DNA of 64,000 nucleotides from Mucilaginibacter jinjuensis (GTDB lineage Bacteria; Bacteroidota; Bacteroidia; Sphingobacteriales; Sphingobacteriaceae). The stretch spans positions 2,170,001 to 2,234,000 of the forward strand of contig NZ_CP117167.1 of NCBI RefSeq assembly GCF_028596025.1, read 5' to 3'. This document shows, piece by piece, positions 35,803 through 44,567 of the stretch (the stretch's first letter is position 1; the number at the start of each line of letters is the position of its first letter). The notes beneath the pieces are model-generated. The model saw only the letters and a program-made list of their open reading frames with translations, ran no database searches and was not told where the DNA came from. A program made the position numbers and the translations under genes.

Positions 35803-36096
35803 ATGGTAAAATTCGCATTATTAGCCCGCTTAGAGGCTAAACCAGGAAAAGAACAGGAAGTGGCTGACTTTATTAAAAGTGCATTGCCGCTTGCAGAGCA
35901 GGAAGCTGAAACAATAAGCTGGTATGCACTGCAGATCGGTCCTTCTACATTTGGTATCTTCGATACTTTTGAGACCGAAGAAGGCAGAAAAGCTCATTTA
36001 GGCGGCCAGATTGCAGCGGCGCTCATGGCTAAGGCACCCGAGTTGCTTGCTAAAGACCCTATTATTGAACAGGTAGATCTTTTAGCTGTTAAATAA
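35803..36096 (+). CDS. Antibiotic biosynthesis monooxygenase (ABM)-fold protein
   Basis: A 97-aa cytoplasmic protein with the ferredoxin-like ABM dimeric barrel: FALLARLEAKPGKEQEVADFI, TISWYALQIGPSTFGIFDTFE and the helix GGQIAAALMAKAPELL. Such proteins act as quinol monooxygenases or on reactive aldehydes, often under oxidative stress. It has its own ECF-type promoter and a strong terminator right after the stop, so it is a single-gene unit in the redox regulon. Confidence 0.85.
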   Translation: MVKFALLARLEAKPGKEQEVADFIKSALPLAEQEAETISWYALQIGPSTFGIFDTFETEEGRKAHLGGQIAAALMAKAPELLAKDPIIEQVDLLAVK

Positions 36097-36100
36097 AAAA

Positions 36101-36131
36101 AAGCTTCGGTCCTCAGACCGAAGCTTTTTTT
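36101..36131. terminator. Bidirectional terminator
   Basis: AAGCTTCGGTC (36101-36111) and GACCGAAGCTT (36116-36126) form an 11-bp perfect stem with a 4-base loop, with an A run before and a T run after. It serves the converging genes on both sides. Confidence 0.9.
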
Positions 36132-36132
36132 G

Positions 36133-36666
36133 TTATAATTCAGGTGCTACCGGGAAATCTACCGGCAATTTTGTGATTTTATGGAGATAATTACTAATAA
36201 TTTTATCCCCGATAACAATCAGGATATCAATCAGATTGGCTTCTTTATAACCGGCATTAAATAACGCCTCGACCGAGTCAGGGGATGGCTCGCCACGGCT
36301 TTCTGTCGTTTGTTTTACAAAAATGGCCAGCGCTGCTAACTTGGCGTCGAAAGTGACAGCGGCTTTTCTTATTTCCAAAACCTGATCGTCCGTAAATCCG
36401 TTCATTTTGCCCACCACTGTATGTGCTGATAAGCAATAAATGCAATTGTTAACCTGGCTAACCACCAGTTTGATCACTTCTCTTTCTTTACCGCTGAGCG
36501 TATTTTTACGCGACTGTAAAGCCAGATAGTCAGCCAGAGCCGTCTCATTTTTTCCGAAATAAGCGTAAAGATTGGGAACCATGCCCAGGTTCTTTTCAAG
36601 ATTGTCAAATATGTGCTGATTAGTTTCTGAAACTTCCGACTTCGATGGTGCTTTGAATGTTTTCAT
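36133..36666 (-). CDS. AhpD-like / carboxymuconolactone decarboxylase family protein
   Basis: A 177-aa cytoplasmic protein with the AhpD core motif VVSQVNNCIYCLSAHTVVGK: the CxxC plus His active site of alkylhydroperoxidase-like proteins. The N-terminal LEKNLGMVPNLYAYFG segment is typical. It likely has peroxidase or thiol-dependent antioxidant activity. It lies downstream of the spondin-domain gene on the minus strand, separated by a terminator hairpin; no own promoter of the ECF type is seen. Confidence 0.88.
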   Translation of the reverse strand: MKTFKAPSKSEVSETNQHIFDNLEKNLGMVPNLYAYFGKNETALADYLALQSRKNTLSGKEREVIKLVVSQVNNCIYCLSAHTVVGKMNGFTDDQVLEIRKAAVTFDAKLAALAIFVKQTTESRGEPSPDSVEALFNAGYKEANLIDILIVIGDKIISNYLHKITKLPVDFPVAPEL

Positions 36667-36683
36667 TATTTTTTAAATAGAAA

Positions 36684-36707
36684 ACCGGCCTGGAAATTCA
36701 GGCCGGT
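36684..36707 (-). terminator. Hairpin terminator after the spondin-domain gene
   Basis: ACCGGCCTG and CAGGCCGGT form a 9-bp perfect stem with a 6-base loop; on the minus strand it is followed by TTTTCTATTT. Located between the spondin-domain gene and the AhpD-like gene. Confidence 0.75.
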
Positions 36708-36724
36708 CGTTTTTGTTTGATATA

Positions 36725-38029
36725 TTATTTAAGGGTTACTTTTATAATTCCGGTGATGTCCGGTAAAGTTGTAAACGGATTGGGGTTAGGAACTGCGGAT
36801 ATTGGTTGGCTCAATTTCAATGGCGTTCCTGCCAGATTGAACTGTGTAATACCCGCCCCTGGGAACTGATTTACCGCGGTGCCATCATCGTATAATTTAA
36901 TCGAAGTAGAGATATCACCTTTTTGAGTTGGGTCTACGCCATTGTCGACAGAAGCAAAAAACCAATCATTGGAAAAACCGTACATAGTAGCGATAGCTAA
37001 CCTGTCTCCTGTACTCACTGTCAATTGTTGGGAAACAATTCCACCAGGCTGACCGCTGATTTGCGGTAACAAAACTTTGGTGGTTGGTGCAGGTAAAACA
37101 TAAACTGCTTTAATACCAGGCTTTCCTTTCAGATAAGCGGCCAAGGTATCTGCATTTCCCTGCTGTGCAATTGCCTTTAAGCCCTGGCCACGATCCAACT
37201 CACCGTTTTTATAGATAGGATTGTCTATGCCGTTATATACCACTACTAAAATTGGCGATAACGGTGTAAAAATTCCGGTGATAGATTTTACATAGGCATT
37301 AAGGGAAGTGTTATCACCAGCCTCAGCTATGCCTGTTAAACCATTCGCTGTTGGTTGCCCGTTAACAAAAAGAGGGTTGGGAGCCTGTAAAGTGCCGCCT
37401 ACAATATAGGAAACTGCCCACACACCCGGACTTAAAGGGGTTTCATTTGCTGTACCACCTGAGTTATTTTGAAGCGTTAGGGTAAAGACAGAATTACCAT
37501 TGTATTTTAACGTGGCCGTTACCAGTTTTGACGCGGCCAGGTAAGTGTTACCCTGTGCATCCGTACCAACTACCTCGCTGATATTTTTGGATTCGGCTGT
37601 GCCCGGATGAGTTACTGATACGCCGGGTTTTTGATTTACCCTTGTACCATTATCCCATAGTTTTACCTGCGCGGAAACATCTCCCTGAATTGGATTGCCA
37701 TTTGAATCATAAACTTGTATGCCCGGATTGGCAGGCGCAAAGAATAAATCATTGGAAGCACCATACATTGTAGCGAATGTCAGTGCTTCGCCTTTTGCTG
37801 CGGAAAAAGTAATAGTTGTTGATTGTCCTGGTTGAATGAGGGCAGGAGAACCTGTTCCCTGGAAAGTTCCTGACTCAACCAAGGGCTGAGATTTCAATAC
37901 GTTCTCTACAGTAATTGTCGTTTGTTGATTTGCTATGCCGGTAGCGCTGTTGTTATCTTTTTTGCAGGCTGTGAAAGCTAATGGCAAAAAAAGAATCATC
38001 CCCGTTTTTAAGAAATTGTTGTAGTTCAT
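36725..38029 (-). CDS. Lipoprotein with two spondin-like domains
   Basis: A 434-aa lipoprotein; lipobox AFTAC near residue 21 followed by KKDNNSATG. It holds two spondin_N-like modules: the first has FATMYGASNDLFFAP and VKLWDNGTRVNQKPG, the second IATMYGFSNDWFFAS and IKLYDDGTAVNQFPG, so it looks like an internal duplication at about residues 40-210 and 215-430. Spondin-domain proteins of Bacteroidota are surface proteins of unknown function. An ECF-type promoter with TGTAAGA-N15-CGACCAA lies upstream, and the gene is divergent from a two-component system. Confidence 0.85.
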   Translation of the reverse strand: MNYNNFLKTGMILFLPLAFTACKKDNNSATGIANQQTTITVENVLKSQPLVESGTFQGTGSPALIQPGQSTTITFSAAKGEALTFATMYGASNDLFFAPANPGIQVYDSNGNPIQGDVSAQVKLWDNGTRVNQKPGVSVTHPGTAESKNISEVVGTDAQGNTYLAASKLVTATLKYNGNSVFTLTLQNNSGGTANETPLSPGVWAVSYIVGGTLQAPNPLFVNGQPTANGLTGIAEAGDNTSLNAYVKSITGIFTPLSPILVVVYNGIDNPIYKNGELDRGQGLKAIAQQGNADTLAAYLKGKPGIKAVYVLPAPTTKVLLPQISGQPGGIVSQQLTVSTGDRLAIATMYGFSNDWFFASVDNGVDPTQKGDISTSIKLYDDGTAVNQFPGAGITQFNLAGTPLKLSQPISAVPNPNPFTTLPDITGIIKVTLK

Positions 38030-38047
38030 AAGTTATAAATTTGATGA

Positions 38048-38076
38048 TTGGTCGACGGGTACGGCCAGTTCTTACA
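38048..38076 (-). promoter_or_regulatory. ECF-type promoter of the spondin-domain gene
   Basis: On the minus strand TGTAAGA (38076-38070), 15 bases, CGACCAA (38054-38048), about 20 bases before the ATG at 38029. One mismatch in each half to the other copies. Confidence 0.65.
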
Positions 38077-38152
38077 ATAAAATTTATGAAAAAAGCCTTC
38101 GTGACTTTTCAATGACGATCCGGATGAAAAAGAAAAAAAAGTCGAAAATAAT

Positions 38153-38181
38153 TGTAAGGGAGACTGTTTTTATGCGACTAA
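38153..38181 (+). promoter_or_regulatory. ECF-type promoter of the two-component system
   Basis: TGTAAGG (38153-38159), 15 bases, CGACTAA (38175-38181), about 100 bases before the ATG at 38280. Confidence 0.75.
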
Positions 38182-38279
38182 ACTATCTATTTCTGCATTG
38201 CAGCAGATTACCCGGCAATGGATTTACCGGACTCATGAATCACAATTTACATTTATTACCTTAGTCAATATTTTACCGG

Positions 38280-38975
38280 ATGAAGAATATCTTATTAGTC
38301 GAAGATGATCCTGAAATAACCAAACTTCTACAGCTTCATTTTAAGGAGCCTAACTATACCCTTGTTGCTACTGCCAGTGGCAGCGAAGGCTTAGAAAAAG
38401 CTTTAATTGGGAATTTTGAGCTTATAATTTTGGATCTAACCCTGCCGGATCTGGATGGCATGGAGGTTTGCAAAGGCATCAGGGACCATAAAGTTTCGAG
38501 TGCTATTTTAATGCTAACTTCAAAATCTGAAGAGATAGACAAAGTTCTTGCCCTTGAACTGGGGGCCGACGATTATGTTACCAAACCATTTGGTATCAGG
38601 GAACTGATGGCCAGGGCAAAAGCATTAATCAGAAGAGCCGAACTAATCCCGCAGCAAATAATTGCCGAAGCCGTTAAAGAAATAAAGGTCAAGGACTTGC
38701 TAATTGAATTGAATCTGAGAAAAGCCACATTAAAAGGAAACAGGCTTGATCTTACCCCAAAAGAATTCGATTTGCTGGTACTGATGGCATCTAACCCCGG
38801 GAAAGCATTCACGCGCCAGGAATTATTGGAAAATGTTTGGGGGTATACTTTTTCCGGGTATGAACATACAGTTACCGCTCATATTAACAGATTAAGAATC
38901 AAAATTGAAACAGATTTGGATAACCCGGAGTACATACTCACCAGTTGGGGTATCGGCTACAGATTTATAGAATGA
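38280..38975 (+). CDS. OmpR/PhoB-type response regulator
   Basis: A 231-aa protein: receiver domain (about 1-120) with phospho-acceptor Asp52 in LIILDLTLPDLDG and Lys in YVTKPFG, and a winged-helix DNA-binding domain (about 130-230) with LTPKEFDLLVLMASNPGKAF and EHTVTAHINRLRIKIE. The stop overlaps the start of the sensor kinase gene by four bases (ATGA). An ECF-type promoter upstream suggests that the two-component system is itself part of the sigma regulon. Confidence 0.95.
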   Translation: MKNILLVEDDPEITKLLQLHFKEPNYTLVATASGSEGLEKALIGNFELIILDLTLPDLDGMEVCKGIRDHKVSSAILMLTSKSEEIDKVLALELGADDYVTKPFGIRELMARAKALIRRAELIPQQIIAEAVKEIKVKDLLIELNLRKATLKGNRLDLTPKEFDLLVLMASNPGKAFTRQELLENVWGYTFSGYEHTVTAHINRLRIKIETDLDNPEYILTSWGIGYRFIE

Positions 38976-40441
38976 AAACCAGGTCAACAGGAATTTTTTC
39001 GCGTATCGGGATATTTATATTCCTGATTATAGCCTCACTGGCGATACTGTTTGTTTATGTAACCTACAGCGCAACCAGTGATTATTACCAGGCCAGCACG
39101 CAATTGCTGAACAAAGATATTGCCAGTCGAATTGCTACCTTATCCTCGCCTTTTTCAAAAGAAGGTATTGATCATAAAAAGGCAGATTCGGTTTTTAAAA
39201 ATACAATGATCATCAGCCCGAATACTGAGGTATATTTTTTGGATACGATGGGCAATGTCAAATACTATTTTGCACCCGATTCCCTAATTAAACAACGAAA
39301 AGTACCCGTTGATAAGATCGAAGCCTATCTAAACGACCATCTTCACCTGATCAAAAATATTGATCCAAGAGACCCTGACAACCCTAAAATATTTTCTGCC
39401 GCGCCGGTTATGGTAGACGACCAAAACATCGGTTATATTTATGTGATCCTTGTAAGTAAGGAATACCGCAACGTTGCCGAATTCGTTTTCAAGTCACAGG
39501 TAGGCGGATGGGCTACAAAGGGATTCTTTCTGTTAATCCTGGTAACCGTGATATTCAGCTTTTTGTATACCAGCCGTCTTCAAAAACGATATAATAACGT
39601 TATCCATATTTTAAATCAATTCAGGGACGGCAATCTGAATGTGCGGTTCGATGTCGTGAAAAAGGATGATTTTTTTCCGATTGCAGATGCCTTCAATAGA
39701 ATGGTGGCCATGCTGGATAGTAATTTCTCCAGGCTTAAACTACTGGAAGATGAGCGCAAGAATTTTCTCGCGAATATCTCCCATGATTTGCGCACTCCGC
39801 TTGCTGTGGCAAGGGGATATACCGAAACGCTGCTGATAGAAAGTGATATCGACAAGGCTGCTCAGGAAAGCTATCTCGAAATGGTCCTTAACAAAATCTT
39901 ACAGGTAGAAAAATTGGTATTGCAGGTTTTCGAGCTTTCGCGGATGGATGCTGTTAACTTTGAGCCAAAGAAAGAGCCATTTATATTTTCAGAGATATTA
40001 CAGGAAAATATTAAGGGAGCGGAATTTCAGGCGAAGAAAAAGAATATTCAGATTGTCTGTGAGAACTGTGAAGATAATTCCTGGGTGAATGCCGACATTA
40101 ATATGATGGAGCGGGTTATTCAGAATTTATTGGAAAATGCTGTTAAATACGCGCCTGACAATGGAATTATTAAAATTTCACTGGCGCGCGGTCCGGAAAA
40201 ATTAATTGTTCAGCTCGAAAACAGCGGTCAGCCATTACCGAACCCTATATTAAGCTGGGTAAATGATTTATCAGCAGAGGATGCTCTTCACAGGCCGAAA
40301 GAAGCAGGCCTGGGACTTGCACTTGTCAAGCGTATTCTGCGGCTGCACAACTTCTCATTCTTTGCAAAAACAAGCGATGAAAAGTTTAACTGCTTTACAA
40401 TCAGTATAGATAACTACAAATCATCATCTAAAAAAGTATGA
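38972..40441 (+). CDS. Sensor histidine kinase
   Basis: A 489-aa inner-membrane kinase; start 38972 (MKTRSTGIFSRIG) overlaps the regulator stop by four bases and is preferred to 38945. Two transmembrane helices (about 10-32 and 182-200) frame a periplasmic sensor domain of about 150 residues. HAMP, HisKA (FLANISHDLRTPLAVARGY, His271) and HATPase (NLLENAVKYAPDNG, GLGLALVKRIL) domains follow. It phosphorylates the regulator encoded just upstream. The envelope signal is unknown; redox or cell-surface damage is likely from context. Confidence 0.94.
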   Translation: MKTRSTGIFSRIGIFIFLIIASLAILFVYVTYSATSDYYQASTQLLNKDIASRIATLSSPFSKEGIDHKKADSVFKNTMIISPNTEVYFLDTMGNVKYYFAPDSLIKQRKVPVDKIEAYLNDHLHLIKNIDPRDPDNPKIFSAAPVMVDDQNIGYIYVILVSKEYRNVAEFVFKSQVGGWATKGFFLLILVTVIFSFLYTSRLQKRYNNVIHILNQFRDGNLNVRFDVVKKDDFFPIADAFNRMVAMLDSNFSRLKLLEDERKNFLANISHDLRTPLAVARGYTETLLIESDIDKAAQESYLEMVLNKILQVEKLVLQVFELSRMDAVNFEPKKEPFIFSEILQENIKGAEFQAKKKNIQIVCENCEDNSWVNADINMMERVIQNLLENAVKYAPDNGIIKISLARGPEKLIVQLENSGQPLPNPILSWVNDLSAEDALHRPKEAGLGLALVKRILRLHNFSFFAKTSDEKFNCFTISIDNYKSSSKKV

Positions 40442-40526
40442 TAAACGGAGGATACGTTATACTTCTGTGATAACTTGTAAGGGGTGAATGAGCGAATTTT
40501 GAAACATCAAGTTTTCAAAAAAGCTC

Positions 40527-42215
40527 ATGAAAAAATACTTCAAAAATCACCTTAAAAAACTGCCGGTATTCCTGGCATTGTTTTGCCTGCTTTCGGTATC
40601 CGCCTATGCGGCCCCTTCTCCACAAACCGATAGTGTTAGTACTGCCGGAGTTCAATTCACCCCAATAGCAGCGGATACGACTGTAACCACTAATGCAGCG
40701 GTAAAACCGCAGGAAGTAAAAAAACTTCCCGTAAATCATCAGCCTTCTACTCCGGCAAAGGCCCCTCTAAGTTTATGGACCATTTTTATAGCCGGTTTTA
40801 TCGGTGGACTGGCTGCGTTATTGCTGCCTTGCATTTTTCCAATGTTGCCGTTAACGGTCGGTTTTTTTACCAAAAGACACTCCAATCCTAAGAAAGGAAT
40901 ATTGGATGCTGCAATCTATGGTCTTTCTATCATCCTGATATATGTCGGACTTGGCATGCTGATCACCATAATTTTTGGTGCCGATGCCTTGAATGCGTTA
41001 TCTACTAACGGTATTTTCAACTTTGTCTTCTTCCTCTTATTAGTAGCATTTGCGGCTTCGTTCTTCGGGGCCTTCGAAATTACCTTACCCAATAAATGGG
41101 CCAACAAGGCAGAAGAGAATACAGAAAGAAAAGGTTTTGCGGGCATCTTCTTTATGGCTGCGGCACTTGCCTTGGTTTCATTTAGCTGCACAGGCCCGAT
41201 AATCGGTACCTTATTGGTACAGGCGGCAACTTCCGGTGCCCGTTTAGGGCCTGCTGTTGGGATGTTAGGTTTTTCTATAGCGCTTTCGTTCCCATTTGTT
41301 TTGTTCGCACTTTTCCCGTCTTGGTTAAACAACCTACCAAAATCAGGTGGCTGGTTAAACAGTGTTAAAGTATTTTTAGGCTTTCTTGAGCTGGCCCTTT
41401 CACTGAAATTTCTGAGCAATGTAGATCTTACTTATCACTGGCATTTATTCGACAGGGAAGTGTTCCTGGTACTTTGGATAGTAATCGCCGCTTTAACAGG
41501 CTTTTACCTGTTGGGTAAATTAAAATTCGGCCATGATTCCGATGTAGCATATGTTTCAGTGCCCCGGCTATTCCTGGCTATCATCGTGCTTTCATTTTCA
41601 GTCTATATGGTACCTGGCTTATGGGGTGCTCCATTAAAATCAATTGCCGCTTTTCTTCCACCGCAATCAAGCCAGGATTTTGACTTATATACGCCGACCC
41701 TTTCCGGTGGAAATAACACCGCCGCAAGTTCTGTTTCGGCTGACCTGACCCCGCATAAGTATGCGAACTTATTTGACAAGCCTTTAAATCTGAACCCCTT
41801 TTTTGATTATAAAGAAGGGATCGCTTACGCGCAAAAAGTTCACAAGCCGGTGATTATTGATTTCACAGGCCATGCCTGTGTGAACTGCCGTAAGATGGAA
41901 GCAACTGTATGGCCGGATAAAAAAGTGCTGCCATTAATAAAAGACAGTTATGTGCTTATCCAGCTTTATGTGGATGATAAAACAGGACTACCGGCAAATG
42001 AGCAGTATGTAAGCAGTTTCAGCCATCGTAAGGTAACGAATATCGGTGCCCTGAACAGTGATATCCAGGCAACCCGCTTTAACACCAATTCGCAGCCTTA
42101 TTATGTACTGCTTAATCCGGTTACTGAAAGTGTGCTGGTAACACCTGAAGGTGCAGACTATGATACCTCCAGCTTTGCCAAATACCTGCAATCAGGTCTT
42201 AATCTTTTTAAATAA
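40527..42215 (+). CDS. DsbD-like thiol transporter (beta and gamma domains)
   Basis: A 562-aa protein with signal peptide, a linker rich in Ala/Pro/Thr, a CcdA/DsbD-beta membrane domain of about eight helices with the two conserved Cys (ALLLPCIFPMLPL and VSFSCTGPIIGT), and a C-terminal thioredoxin-like gamma domain with HACVNCRKMEATVW. It moves electrons from cytoplasmic thioredoxin across the inner membrane. The N-terminal alpha domain of classical DsbD is absent here; a separate gene at 44568 encodes it. It opens the plus-strand row of TlpA-like, MsrA, MsrB, DsbD-alpha, TrxB and ECF sigma genes. Confidence 0.93.
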   Translation: MKKYFKNHLKKLPVFLALFCLLSVSAYAAPSPQTDSVSTAGVQFTPIAADTTVTTNAAVKPQEVKKLPVNHQPSTPAKAPLSLWTIFIAGFIGGLAALLLPCIFPMLPLTVGFFTKRHSNPKKGILDAAIYGLSIILIYVGLGMLITIIFGADALNALSTNGIFNFVFFLLLVAFAASFFGAFEITLPNKWANKAEENTERKGFAGIFFMAAALALVSFSCTGPIIGTLLVQAATSGARLGPAVGMLGFSIALSFPFVLFALFPSWLNNLPKSGGWLNSVKVFLGFLELALSLKFLSNVDLTYHWHLFDREVFLVLWIVIAALTGFYLLGKLKFGHDSDVAYVSVPRLFLAIIVLSFSVYMVPGLWGAPLKSIAAFLPPQSSQDFDLYTPTLSGGNNTAASSVSADLTPHKYANLFDKPLNLNPFFDYKEGIAYAQKVHKPVIIDFTGHACVNCRKMEATVWPDKKVLPLIKDSYVLIQLYVDDKTGLPANEQYVSSFSHRKVTNIGALNSDIQATRFNTNSQPYYVLLNPVTESVLVTPEGADYDTSSFAKYLQSGLNLFK

Positions 42216-42230
42216 ATAACAATAGAAATC

Positions 42231-43355
42231 ATGAAAAATACCGCAATAATATCAGGTGTGATAATGATGAGCAGCTTAATGTTTTCCTGTAAGGATAACA
42301 CGGCTTTTACGGTCTCCGGAACTGTAAAAAATCCATCAAAAATTAAAGAAGTGTACCTGCTTCAGGCGGATAGTACAGCACAATTCCGGGTGGTAGATTC
42401 TGCCATCCTTAGCGGCAGCGGCGATTACAGGTTTAAACGAAGCGCAAAGTCTGTTAATCTTTATAAACTTAAAGCTGACACCACCCATTTTACCCTTGTT
42501 GCTCAAAACGGCGATGCAATTGAATTAGCAACTGATCTGGCCGACAGCCGGCACGACTATACTGTAAGTGGCTCAGATGCATCATCAAAAATTAAAACCT
42601 TTGATGAGTTTACAAAGGCCTATACGGAAAGAAATAACAAGGTTATTGCTGAATTTCAGCAACAGTCGCAAAAGGCCGGAGAGCAGCCTGATTCGCTGCT
42701 AAAGATTTTCATGCCGGCTTTTCAAAAGAACCTGGCTGATTATAGTAACGCCGTTTTAAAATTCATCGACGATAACAAAGGATCGCTTGCAGGTTTTTAT
42801 GCATCGACAGCGTTGGACGCCGTTAAGTATGAACAGCAGCTTGTTGCTTATGCAGATCGCATAAAAAGAAACCCTGAATTAGCCAGAAATCCGGCTGTGC
42901 AAAGCTTTATCAAATTAATGGAAAAAGCTAAACCTCTTTCGGTGGGTCATCAAGCACCTGACTTTACAATCACAGGCGCAGACGGCAATCCGGTAAAACT
43001 GTCAGATTATAAAGGTAAATATGTAATGGTTGATTTTTGGGCTTCGTGGTGTGTTCCTTGCCGCCAGGAGAATCCGAACGTTTTAAAACAATATCAGAAA
43101 TTTCATGCGAAAGGCTTTAATGTTTTAGGCGTATCACTTGACAAAGATAAATCAGCCTGGCAGAAGGCCGTCAGCGACGACCATCTGGAATGGACACAAG
43201 CATCAGACTTAAAAAGCTTTGAAGGTTCCACAGAACAATTGTATCAGATCCAGGCAATCCCTTCAAATTTCATTATTGACCCACAGGGGAAAATCGCTGC
43301 CAAGAATGTACGCGGCAATGACCTGGAAGCATTCCTGACAAAAGCTATTCACTAA
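42231..43355 (+). CDS. DUF4369-TlpA-like lipoprotein disulfide reductase
   Basis: A 374-aa lipoprotein (lipobox MFSC, Cys20). N-terminal DUF4369 (about 25-115, TVSGTVKNPSKIKEVYLLQ), a helical linker, and a C-terminal TlpA/AhpC-TSA domain with FWASWCVPCRQENP (Cys274 and Cys277) and cis-Pro in IQAIPSNFIID. Such proteins receive electrons from DsbD and reduce periplasmic thiols. It follows the dsbD gene by 15 bases and precedes msrA by 25, consistent with feeding methionine sulfoxide reductases. Confidence 0.93.
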   Translation: MKNTAIISGVIMMSSLMFSCKDNTAFTVSGTVKNPSKIKEVYLLQADSTAQFRVVDSAILSGSGDYRFKRSAKSVNLYKLKADTTHFTLVAQNGDAIELATDLADSRHDYTVSGSDASSKIKTFDEFTKAYTERNNKVIAEFQQQSQKAGEQPDSLLKIFMPAFQKNLADYSNAVLKFIDDNKGSLAGFYASTALDAVKYEQQLVAYADRIKRNPELARNPAVQSFIKLMEKAKPLSVGHQAPDFTITGADGNPVKLSDYKGKYVMVDFWASWCVPCRQENPNVLKQYQKFHAKGFNVLGVSLDKDKSAWQKAVSDDHLEWTQASDLKSFEGSTEQLYQIQAIPSNFIIDPQGKIAAKNVRGNDLEAFLTKAIH

Positions 43356-43380
43356 ATATTAATCCTTAAATATAATCGAA

Positions 43381-44019
43381 ATGAAAAAGATCATTTGCTA
43401 TATCCTGTTAACGGTCACAACTGCCTGCGCAGCGTTTGCCCGGTCACCAAAAGAATTGAGCCATCTGACTACCCCACCGCATTTAGACACCGCCACGCTT
43501 GCAACAGGTTGCTTCTGGTGCACAGAGGCGAAGTTTAAGGAACTGCGCGGCGTGGTTAAAGTAACCTCAGGCTTTGCCGGAGGACATACTGTAAACCCAA
43601 CCTACGAACAGGTTTGTACCGGAACTACCGGACATGCAGAAGCCTGCAACATTGTTTACGACCCGAAACAGATCAGCTACGACGAACTGCTGCAGGTATT
43701 TTTTACAGATCACGACCCTACACAATTAAACAGGCAGGGTAATGATGTAGGTACGCAATACCGTTCGGCTATTTTTTATCATAATGCCACCCAAAAGCAA
43801 AAGGCAGAGTATTACATCAAAAAGATCAATGAAGAAAAGGCCTATCCAAAACCGGTGGTCACCCAGGTAGTACCGTTCACCGTTTTTTACAAGGCTGAAG
43901 GTTACCACCAGAATTATTTCAGCAAAAACGGAAGTGTTCCTTATTGCAAATATGTGATACAGCCCGAACTGGACAAATTCAGAAAAGCCTTCGCAGATAA
44001 ATTAAAAACCTCAAAATAA
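43381..44019 (+). CDS. msrA: Exported peptide-methionine (S)-S-oxide reductase
   Basis: A 212-aa protein with a signal peptide (ITVTTACAAFA-like region, about residues 1-20), so it works in the periplasm. The catalytic motif GCFWCTEA (Cys44, with Cys47) and GFAGGHTVNPTYEQV, TGHAEA, FFTDHDPTQLNRQGNDVGTQYRS are textbook MsrA; a likely resolving Cys189 is in VPYCKY. It reduces the S-form of methionine sulfoxide in proteins. It sits 7 bases before msrB. Confidence 0.96.
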   Translation: MKKIICYILLTVTTACAAFARSPKELSHLTTPPHLDTATLATGCFWCTEAKFKELRGVVKVTSGFAGGHTVNPTYEQVCTGTTGHAEACNIVYDPKQISYDELLQVFFTDHDPTQLNRQGNDVGTQYRSAIFYHNATQKQKAEYYIKKINEEKAYPKPVVTQVVPFTVFYKAEGYHQNYFSKNGSVPYCKYVIQPELDKFRKAFADKLKTSK

Positions 44020-44026
44020 ACAAACC

Positions 44027-44539
44027 ATGAAATCGATCATCTTTATAGCCGCCCTCATGCTGAGCATCACATCCGGCGCTTTCGCCCAACATTTAAAGTC
44101 TGCCAGCGGGCATGACAACAATCCTTATTATTCCAATACCGACACAAAAAAATTGAATGTTTCTGATGCCGAATGGAAAAAGATCCTGCCGCCGGCGCTT
44201 TATGCCACCGCTCGTGAGCAGGCTACCGAAAGACCGTTTACCGGTCAGTACTGGAACAAAAATGCCAAAGGAACTTATTACTGTGCCGTATGCGGAAACG
44301 AGCTTTTTAAATCTGACGCCAAGTTTTCCAGTACCTGCGGATGGCCGAGCTTTTTTGAACCGATAAGGAAAAACAGCGTGATCTACCGCGAAGATCATTC
44401 CGTTGGCATGGACCGTACTGAAGTGATCTGCGCGCGCTGCGGCTCACACTTAGGCCACATTTTCGACGATGGACCGGCACCGACCTACAAAAGATATTGT
44501 ATGAACTCAATCTCGCTGGATTTTCAGCCCGACAAATAA
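44027..44539 (+). CDS. msrB: Exported peptide-methionine (R)-S-oxide reductase
   Basis: A 170-aa protein with signal peptide (cleavage after AFA, about residue 20). Zinc ligands Cys86/Cys89 (CAVCGNELF) and Cys135/Cys138 (CARCGSHLGH), catalytic Cys158 in RYCMNS, and resolving Cys104 in STCGWPSF are all present. It reduces the R-form of methionine sulfoxide, completing the pair with MsrA. It lies in the middle of the redox operon and is expected to draw electrons through the DsbD route. Confidence 0.96.
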   Translation: MKSIIFIAALMLSITSGAFAQHLKSASGHDNNPYYSNTDTKKLNVSDAEWKKILPPALYATAREQATERPFTGQYWNKNAKGTYYCAVCGNELFKSDAKFSSTCGWPSFFEPIRKNSVIYREDHSVGMDRTEVICARCGSHLGHIFDDGPAPTYKRYCMNSISLDFQPDK

Positions 44540-44567
44540 TTAATGTTTAAAATTTAAATCATAGAAA

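Noticed and set aside
40476..40500. TTGTAAGG upstream of the dsbD gene, as a sixth ECF-type promoter
   Set aside because: The -35 half is perfect, but 15 bases later the sequence is TTTGAAA instead of CGACTAA. Only a half match; not counted.
42286..42318. TGTAAGG followed by CGGTCTC inside the TlpA-like gene
   Set aside because: The -10 half does not match and the site is inside a coding region close to the start of the gene.
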